64,000 bases of DNA from Serpula lacrymans var. lacrymans S7.9 (lineage: Eukaryota > Basidiomycota > Agaricomycetes > Boletales > Serpulaceae). Positions within the stretch are counted from its first letter, which is position 1, and every line of letters starts with the position of its first letter. Shown one piece after another: positions 56,081 to 64,000 of the stretch. Both the position numbers and the translations under genes were made by a program. The stretch is from assembly GCF_000218685.1 (NCBI RefSeq), contig NW_006763294.1, forward strand, positions 1,591,712-1,655,711, read 5' to 3'. The notes under the pieces are model-generated. The model was given only the letters and a program-made list of their open reading frames with translations. It was not told where the DNA came from and searched no databases.

Positions 56081-58927
56081 TGGTCAGAGGAAAGCGAAAT
56101 TGAAGTTGTGTATTTTAATTCTAATCAACAGTGGTTCCACACCAACTGCTGAGCTAAGTACTCCCCTTAACGCTGGGGGCCGCGTATCAACAGTTTTGGT
56201 TCTTCTGGTAAGAAGTGTATGATTATGGACTATGGCTATGTAAATGAGCATACGGTTTAAAATGCATACCCACTACCGTTGATCAGTCAGCTAGTAGACA
56301 AGTTGGCTGGTGCCAAGATCTTAACAAAGATGGATCTTAGATGGGGGTACAATAACATATGAATCAAAGAGACAGATGCTTGGAAGGCCGCGTTCATGTG
56401 CCACCGAGGATCCTTTGAGCCCCTTGTCATGTTCTTTGGGTTGACCAATTCACCGGCGACCTTCCAGAGCATGATGAATGAGATCTTTGCGGATATGGAA
56501 AACTGTGTCGTCATTTACATTGACAATTTGTTAATATTTACAAAGTCGGACGATGAGGCTGAGCATGACAGGATCGTGCAAGAAGTCCTTTGACGCTTAC
56601 AGGAACGGGACTTATTTGTCAAACCCAAAAAATGTAATTTTAAAGTAAAGGAAGTAGACTTCCTCGGTATGATAATAGGCCAGAACGGAATCAGGATGGA
56701 TCCTGAGAAAGTTCAAGCTATCTTGGATTGGCCCAAACCTACTCGCATCAAAGGAGTTAGGGCCTTCCTTGGCTTGGGCAATTTCTACCGAAGATTTGTT
56801 AAAAACTTTGCAAAAATAATGAGACCGTTGAACGATCTCACTAAAAAGGACATTGTTTGGCATTGGGGCGCCAAGGAACAAGAAGCTTTTGATCAACTTA
56901 AACAGGCATTTACAACAGCGCCCATATTAGCATTTCCAGAATTAGACAAAGAGTTCTGGCTAGAAACCAACTCTTCTGATTTTGCTACTGGGGCTGTTCT
57001 ATCAATTAAATGCACTGACAATCTTTGGAGGCCTTGTGCCTATTTATTGCATAGTTTGTTGCCTACAGAGTGCAACTATCAAATATACGATAAGGAGATG
57101 CTGGCCATCATTAGAGCTCTAGAGCACTGGCGGCACTACTTAGAAGGTGCTAGGCACCAATTTGAAATTTGGACCGATCATAAGAACCTGGAGTATTTTA
57201 TGATGGCTCGAGACTTGAACCGAAGACAGGCCCGCTACGCGGTATACTTGTCAAGGTTTAATTATAAATTAATTCATAAGCCTGGAAGCTCTATGGGGAA
57301 AGCGGACACTTTATCCAGAAGAGAGGATCATGCCAATGGCATTGAAGATGACAACAAAGGTGTTACCTTGATAGACCAATCAAGGGTTGCCAATGTTAGA
57401 ATCGGGCAGGATTCCGATCTTCTGGAAGTCTTCAAGAAAGACATCTCCTCAGAAGAGAAGGTGCGCCTTGCCGGCAATGAAAATTATTTATGGGAAGACG
57501 GGCTCTTCCATTTCAAAGACAAAATCTATGTGCCTGAGTCCGCAAGGATCAAGGCAATAGATAGACACCACGACACTCCAGTGGCTGGGCACCCTGGGTG
57601 GCAATGAACGATGGAGTTGATCTCCAGAAACTATATGTGGCCTGGCATGGTCAAAGACGTACAGGAATACGTAAAATCCTGTCTGAGATGTGCCATGGCT
57701 AAAAATTCTCACCAACCGCCGGCCGGTAAACTTATGCCGAATCCAATACCAGCTGGTACCTGGCAGGATATATCGGTTGATTTCACGACGGATCTGCCCG
57801 AGTCAAATGGGTACAATTCAGTAATGGTAGTAGTGGATCGCTTCTCCAAAGAAGTGGTATTCATACCTACCAATAAAACCATTACCGCCGCTGGTACGGC
57901 AGATTTATTTAAAGACTTTGTATGGTCTATCCACGGGTTACCAGAAACGGTTATCTCCGATAGAGGACCTCAATTTGCTAGCAAATTTATGAAAGAATTA
58001 TGCCGGATGCTGGGCATCAAACCTAAATTATCAATGGTGTTCCATCTGCAAACTGATGGACAAATAGAGAGACTCAACCAGGAGTTGAAACAATATCTCC
58101 GAATATTTATTAATGACAGGCAGACGGATTGGGCCAAGTGGCTAAAAATAGCCCAGTTCTCATATAATATCAAACAGTCGTCGGCTACAGGAAAGGCACT
58201 GTTCAAGGTTACTAGATCGTACCTCCCCAGAATGGGTGTAGAACCTGGGAAAAACAAGAACGAGGCTGCTGGGAACATGGCCAAGGACATAAAATCTGTC
58301 TTAGATGAAACATGCAAGGTGCTATTTAAAACTGCAGAGCAAATGAAAAACAGGGCAGAGCTTAGACGCTCTAAAGCCCCTGATTACAAGGTCGGCGACC
58401 TGGTCTGGTTAGACACCGACCACTTAAAATCAAAAGATCGGCAGTCTAGAAAACTGACCAAAAAGTGGATTGGCCCTTACCAGATTAAGGAAGTCAAACC
58501 CAACGCGGTGGAGCTGGAACTCCCAAAACGAATGAGGGTAGTACCGACGGTCAACATAAGCCGTGTGAAACCCTACAAAGGGCCGCTGCCGGGACAGCGT
58601 GTAGACCGGCCCGGACCAGTTGTAGTCACCCAGGAAGGTGAAGAAGAGTTCAAAGTCGAACGGGTGGTGGATGCACGCTTGAAGCATGCTAAATTAGAAT
58701 TCCTAGTCCTATGGAAGGGCTATGGAGACAAGGACAGAACGTGGGAACCAGAAACCCATCTGGACAATTCCCGCGACGCTGTTCGCGAATTCTATTCTAA
58801 GAATCCCTCAGCTCCTAGGAAGCTTAGAGGCATGGATTCAAAACTTTTTAATTCTCTTTTTCAACCTGTGCCCAAAATTTTAACTACTACCTCCGATATT
58901 TGGTCGAGCCTGGAAGTCGAGCCTTAG
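56081..58927 (+). pseudogene. Gypsy pol remnant (protease scrap, RT, RNase H, integrase, chromodomain)
   Basis: A protease scrap reads LINSGST where the family has D(S/T)G. After a deletion, reverse transcriptase resumes with [34 protein letters not shown] and YIDN in place of YIDD. RNase H (TNSSDFATGAVLS), the integrase HHCC zinc region, catalytic VDF, SDRGPQ and QIERLNQE, and a chromodomain (FKVERVVDARLKHAKLEFLVLWKGY) follow. Stops lie near 56226-56251, at 56360 (TGA), 56592 (TGA) and 57604 (TGA); the three TGA codons each fit a CGA-to-TGA change. From 57611 to 58927 the frame is intact (438 aa, integrase to chromodomain). Confidence 0.88.
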
Positions 58928-58938
58928 AAGGGGGGTAG

Positions 58939-59350
58939 TGTTACGATAACACAATTTTCGGACCTTCCCTTTACTTTTATTCTCCGCTTTAACCTTGTGC
59001 TTTAGCTTTCACACATGGCGCCACGCGGCATTTTCCCCTTTTGGTTCTAACTCCTCTTTCTCGTGCCGCATTGCCTTTCTTCTTATTTTGGACTCAACTC
59101 TCTCACACAGTGGAGCTGATCATGCAGGCTAGGCCCCATGACATCATCAGCCACTGTCTCTATCAACTGTATAGTACACATGTACAAATAACCCTGTAGT
59201 AGTATATATACCCCAATAGATTAAGGAGACTCCTCAGCGAGTCCTCCTGTTGTATACCAACTAACTCACTGAAACCTGAGAGGTGATCCCTCCTTCTCTT
59301 TTCTCTACAGTGTGTTCCTGTGTGCGCCAGAGTTTATCTTGGTGGTTACA
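58939..59350 (+). repeat. 3' LTR of the gypsy element
   Basis: A 412 bp LTR after the purine tract GAAGGGGGG, from TGTTACGATAACAC to ...GGTGGTTACA, with a TATA-like AGTATATATACC. The same family gives the solo LTRs at 15383, 30333 and 36926 and the divergent one at 8412. No matching 5' LTR is in the window. Confidence 0.9.
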
Positions 59351-60289
59351 CCATGGGTAGCAAGCAACTGGTTACCCTGCTGCATTTGAAAAGGGGGCTG
59401 CAACTGAGGGTGTGCAGGTCCAGCTAATGGCTGAGGCATGTTATTATCATCCACAGGTCCTCCAAAATTTGGTTGCGCAATATTTCTATTTCTCAAATCT
59501 CTTTGATCCAAGAGGTGCTCTCGTTGTACACTTGGTGATGTCATCTGTTGATGACGTTGTATGCGATCTCTATCGCGATGTTCACCACGTTCTCGTTCAG
59601 GAGTCTGTGGAATATATCTACAAATCACATCAATATATCAGTTAATGGTTAATGACACATTAACAATGCTACACATACTGCATATTTGAATTGCTCATAT
59701 TCATATTTATGTATTTGCTATGTGCACTGATTTGTTGATAATTTGGGCTTCTGTAATCAATGTGTCAGTTTTAATTGAATCAACACCATAAACTGTTATA
59801 AACTCACATTGTGTAAGCTGTGTTTTTATGTGTGGGGAAGGGTCTTTGATTTTATTTTTATGCACACCACAGTGTGGTCAATAATGGCTGTTAATTTTTG
59901 TAATGCAAAATGTGCAAATTCTCGACAACAATTTGTTTTGTGTGTAGGGCCAGACCACTCTCCCACATAGTAGGAAAAGAGGTTTGTTTGATTGAGTTGT
60001 GTCACGTCGTGCCACAGGCGTGAGTTTTGGTGTCACTATATCGCGTTTTGTAGTAAAAATGATTAAGCGCGAGAATTTTTAATGTGGCTACAATTTTCAC
60101 TACAATTGTTGAATGTTCTTATAACCGTGAGAATTTTCAATGTGGCTGCAATTTTCACTGCACTCGTTACTACTGCACTACCTTCCCTCTACTGCTAACC
60201 GAAAACCACGCGAGCGAAACTAAGCGAAAAAACGTGCTCCCACGTGTGCCGCACGCGACTTTTGGGACCACCGTCCCCTTCGTTATAGA
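59351..60289 (-). mobile_element. Helitron-like 5' end (minus), truncated by the gypsy LTR
   Basis: On the minus strand the element starts TCTATAACGAAGGGG at 60289, preceded by A as expected for insertion between A and T, and shares about 90 bp with the terminus at 47153. It contains two imperfect direct repeats (AGAATTTT.AATGTGGCT.CAATTTTCACT at about 60071 and 60130). A Gln/Pro/Arg-rich minus frame (59628 to 59305; ERERGEHRDRDRIQRHQQ) might be the start of its protein. The 3' end is cut at the LTR. Confidence 0.5.
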
Positions 60290-60350
60290 TTATAGATAGA
60301 TTCGTTTTAGATCACAGTGATAACAAAGGTGTCGTATCGAAAAAACCAGC

Positions 60351-63300
60351 ATGTCTGATCTTTCTTCACTTTTGCAAGCTTCTCTTGTGCCCGCTACTAG
60401 AAAACAGGCTGAACAGCAGCTCGATTCTCTTGTGGCACAGCCAGGCTTTCTCTCACATATCCTTCGTCTCATTCTCGATTCATCTCAACAACACCCAATT
60501 AGACTCGCAGGTGCTGTGTATCTTAAAAATCTCGCGAAGTTAAGATGGGAAGAGGTAGGTAGATCTTCCTCGTGGGTTCATTCACATTTATTTCTTGTTC
60601 GTTCTAGGAAGTTGCCCCCTTGCCTGAACAAGATAAAGCGTCGCTTCGTATCGAGCTTGTGCCAGCAATGATTGTACTGTCTGGTCCATCCGACAAGTTA
60701 ATCCGTGCTCAGATCGCAGAATCTGTCGCTCTTATTGCAGAGTTGGACTTCCCTCTGAAATGGGACAATTTGATTGATGTATGTCCATGATTTTACAGAA
60801 CTGCCCATCAATGCTAATTAGCCACACCAGCAACTGGTGTCATCCCTTTCACCAACGGAGTACAATATAAACATTGGTGTCCTTGAAACTGCTCACTCTA
60901 TCTTCCGCCAGTGGCGGGCCCATGTTCGATCTGATCAGCTTTATTCAGAAATAAACTTTGTTCTCTCTCGTTTTGTTGACCCCTTCCTGCAATTGTTCCG
61001 CCAGTCCGCCCACATCTTGCTGTCATCTCCACCTCCCCCCAATCTTGCATTAGTAGCACAAACCCAGATCCTCCTCATTGATGTCTTTTATGACTTTACC
61101 TGCCACGACTTACCTCCTGCTATCGAAGACTCTCATCAAGAATTCTTCGCCCCATCTACTGGGTGGTTCCATCGGTTCCTCACATGGGACCCATCAGACC
61201 TGCAAGGAGATGTGCGCTATCCATTTGTTGTGTTGCCTTGATTCGATACTTACGTTTGTTCTAGCCCGATGACACACTCCCTTCGCTCCCGACTCAACTC
61301 AAAACGGTGATCTTTGAAACCGCTGAGGTACCTTTATTTCGAGACCCCCTTAATCTCAGAATTTCACACACTTTTTCAGCTTTACATTAAATTATATCCC
61401 GACCAACTCTCTCAGTCTCAGGCCGTTGAAGCATTTGTAGGGGGTGTCTGGCAACTTGTCGGCTCGGGAAGGTTACCCGGCGTCGCAGATGATGCGGTTC
61501 GTTTATTCCCAAGTCGCACCGCATCTAGTGTCCTTCCTTATCGCTATCCTGTAGCTTGTTTCCCAGTCCCTCCGCTTCATTTCTACTGCCATTCGCTCGG
61601 GGTACTATAAGCCCCTCTTCTCCTCTCGTGAAACCATATCTTCTCTCATTCAAGGGGTAGTTGTGCCTAATGTCTCTCTTAGAGAGCATGAAATGGAACA
61701 ATTTGAAGACGATCCTCTGGAATTCATCCGTCTTGACCTTGCACTTCCCGGCGGGACGTCAGACGTAGCAACGCGGAGACAGGCAGCGGCAGACGTGCTG
61801 CAAGCTCTTGTTGGTTCTGGGTACGAAGCGGAAACAACAGAGATCGTAGGCGAGTGGATTGGAACAGGCTTACAAGAGTACAATTCCAATCCAAGCCAAA
61901 ATTGGAAGGCTAAGGATGGCGCGGTGTATCTCCTTACCGCCGTCGCTACGCGTGGATCAACGACTCAGGTATGCTCCTTCTGACATTGATGTAACTCGGC
62001 CGACGATATTTGTAATAGCACGGTGTGACGTCGACGAATGCTCTCGTGGACATTGTTAAATTTTTCTCCGAACATGTTTATCAAGATCTGCAGGCAGGAC
62101 AAGGCAGTGTACACCCGATCTTGCAAGTTGATGCTATCCGGTTTTTGCATACTTTCCGCAACCAAGTATTATTTAGGCCATGTCTTCGTATAGATATCCA
62201 CTGACTTTTTCCATCGTTAAGCTGACAAAACCCCAGCTGCTGTCCGTCCTTCCACTCCTTGTGCGGCACTTGGGTTCTCCCAACTATGTCACGTATACAT
62301 ATGCTGCGATTACTATCGACCGTATTTTGTTCATCAAGCAGGGAAATCAGCTGTTGTAAGCACACCAGCCCTACCATTTCCGCTATTCCCTAACATATTT
62401 TTACCCTGCCTTCTCAAGGTTCTCACAGGCTGACATTCATGATTTTGCATCGGATCTACTCGATGCTATCCTCAGCAAAGTGGAGGCGGCAGGAACACCT
62501 GAAAAAGTGGCAGAAAATGACCATCTGATGAAATGTTTGAAACATTCATGTTACAAAGTGACTGCTACTTATCTCTCTATTTGACAGGCGCGATGCGCGT
62601 TATTGTCACGGCGCGACAAACACTTACTCCAGTATATCAGCAAATACTCCAGCGCCTCGTGGGCATTCTTGGTGTTCTCTGTAAGAACCCGAGCAATCCC
62701 AACTTCGACCAGTATATTTTTGAAAGTATCGCTGCGCTCATGCGGTCTGTTTTCTTGTCTTTTTAAGTGAGCATAGTCGTTGCTGATTCCAGTTTATAGC
62801 TTTGTTGTGAGTGGCAATCCAGAAACTCTCTCGACGTTTGAGCGAAGCCTGTTTGGCCCATTCACAGTCATCCTACAACAGGACATCGATCGTAATTCTA
62901 TCCTCCTTTTCATTTGAGCTCTAAAATAATCCACACTCAGAATACATTCCATATGTCTTCCAAATACTGGCACAAATGCTGGAGATGCACAAGGCTAACG
63001 TACCGACAGAGTATCGTAATCTTTTGCCATTCCTGCTTACTCCTACATGCTGGCAGCAAAAGGGGAGCATTCCTGGTCTTGTTAAACTTCTAAAAGCTTT
63101 CCTTGCGAGGGATGCGCAACAGATGCTCTCAACAGGTCAGATCACTGCCGTGCTGGCTGTCATCCAGCAGCGTCTTGTACCGTCAAAAATTAATGATGCA
63201 TGGGGCTTTGAGTTGTTGCAAAGTGTCGTGCAGCATATTCCGCCGTAGGTCTTGTCTTTCCTGTGTTTCATTGCATGGTTCTTATTTTGGTCCTACGCTG

Positions 63301-64000
63301 TAGCGCACAGCTACGCCAATACTTCAAAGTCTTGGTTATGACTCTACTCACGCGAATGCAAACCAGTAAGACAGACAAATATGTCTACCTTTTCTCCCAC
63401 TTCTTCCTCTTCACGATGTCTATCGACGTGGAGGGCCTTGGACCAGACTATGTAATTTCAACCGTTGAAGAGGTTCAGCCACAGTAAGGGGTGTTTTTCT
63501 CCCGCCTGCTCAGGAAATGATGCTTGGCGGTTACACAGGCTCTGGTCACAAATCCTTATCAATTTTATTGTACCGCAAATTTCAAAAATGCCTCACAAGG
63601 ACCGTAAAGTCGCTGCAATCGGACTGACGAGAATGCTCACTCAAAGTTCCCTCATGCTGCAAGACCCAAGTGCACAGAGCTGGTACATCGAGTTCTCGTG
63701 TCTATCTTGTCTCGTGTATTCAAACCATATTTTAATAGGCCAGGAGCTTTTGTTGCACTAGCTAAACTCTTTAATGAGCCCCAGTACCTCACAAAGGCTA
63801 CCGAGGAAGAACAAGATGTTGGCTTGACATCAATTGACTTTGAAGAGCAGACTGTGGGATATCAGGCTGCATACTCACGGCTGGCTGCCTCAGAAACAGC
63901 ACCAGCGGATCCCGTCGCGTACGTGAAGGACCCGAAGGAGTTCCTGGGTCAAGCACTTGTCAAAGCAGACCCTAAGGTCAAAAGCTTGCTCTTGGTAGGA
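60351..64000 (+). CDS. CSE1: Importin-alpha re-exporter (exportin-2/CAS), 3' end beyond the window
   Basis: Cse1 is the RanGTP-dependent exportin that returns importin-alpha to the cytoplasm. Fifteen exons join in phase: 60351-60554, 60608-60778, 60831-61211, 61265-61327, 61380-61496, 61555-61968, 62019-62165, 62222-62355, 62419-62534, 62588-62744, 62800-62891, 62941-63244, 63304-63483, 63539-63682 and 63739 to the end, giving 962 aa, so only a few dozen residues are missing. Family blocks include the importin-beta N-terminal part (IRLAGAVYLKNLAKLRWEE), WFHRFLTWDPSDLQGD, AELYIKLYPDQLSQSQAVEAFV, VPNVSLREHEMEQFEDDPLEFIR, FGPFTVILQQDIDQYIPYVFQ and VAYVKDPKEFLGQ. The exon ending at 62744 requires the TTATAG acceptor at 62799. 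No damage is visible. A Helitron-like end lies about 60 bp upstream. Confidence 0.95.

Noticed and set aside
1..64000. CRISPR arrays, operons, bacterial promoters or terminators
   Set aside because: The window is eukaryotic nuclear DNA; no regularly spaced repeats of that type occur.

Overview
The window looks like a transposon-rich segment of a basidiomycete nuclear genome, most likely an Agaricomycete. The evidence is short (48-85 bp) GT-AG introns in the host genes, a Plavaka-type (KDZ superfamily) DNA transposon, Helitron, Ty3/gypsy and Ty1/copia remnants typical of these fungi, and protein relatives that I recognise as basidiomycete. Species cannot be read from the sequence.

Only five host genes are convincing, and they sit as islands: the DNA polymerase delta small subunit (POL31/POLD2, 9081-10839, +); an NAD(H) kinase, probably mitochondrial (24503-26091, -); a conserved but uncharacterised coiled-coil protein divergently transcribed from it (26602-27871, +); the cornichon-family ER cargo receptor ERV14 (34876-35809, +); and CSE1, the importin-alpha re-exporter (60351 to the window end, +, lacking only its last residues). 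All were rebuilt by hand from exons with phase-consistent introns. They serve unrelated housekeeping jobs (replication, NADP supply, secretion, nuclear transport); nothing suggests a cluster or a shared pathway.

The rest is layered transposon debris. From 1 to 8.8 kb: the end of a chromodomain gypsy element with its LTR, a gypsy integrase scrap, scrambled copia LTR pieces, a decayed Plavaka transposase gene and the first copy of a 1.8 kb repeat. From 11 to 22 kb: several copies of a ~650 bp LTR family (here LTR-C), two Tc1-like elements, the second copy of the 1.8 kb repeat and solo gypsy LTRs. From 28 to 34 kb: repeats, a MITE-like inverted-repeat element and another solo LTR, with no recognisable gene.

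The most striking structure is at 38.6-54.9 kb: two near-identical 6.0 kb copia elements in inverted orientation flanking a 4.2 kb spacer that holds a broken Helitron helicase and a broken DDE transposase. Both copies carry the same unequal LTR pair (320 bp 5', 266 bp 3'), the same late frameshift and the same altered zinc knuckle, and neither has a target-site duplication. They are followed by a gypsy element whose gag is inverted relative to pol (54.9-59.35 kb) and by a Helitron 5' end lying about 60 bp upstream of the CSE1 start codon. Many of the element genes carry CpG-type transitions that hit stop-prone CGA codons or catalytic residues, as expected from cytosine methylation and deamination. 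I did not find a clearly new functional system; the strongest leads concern element structure and rearrangement.
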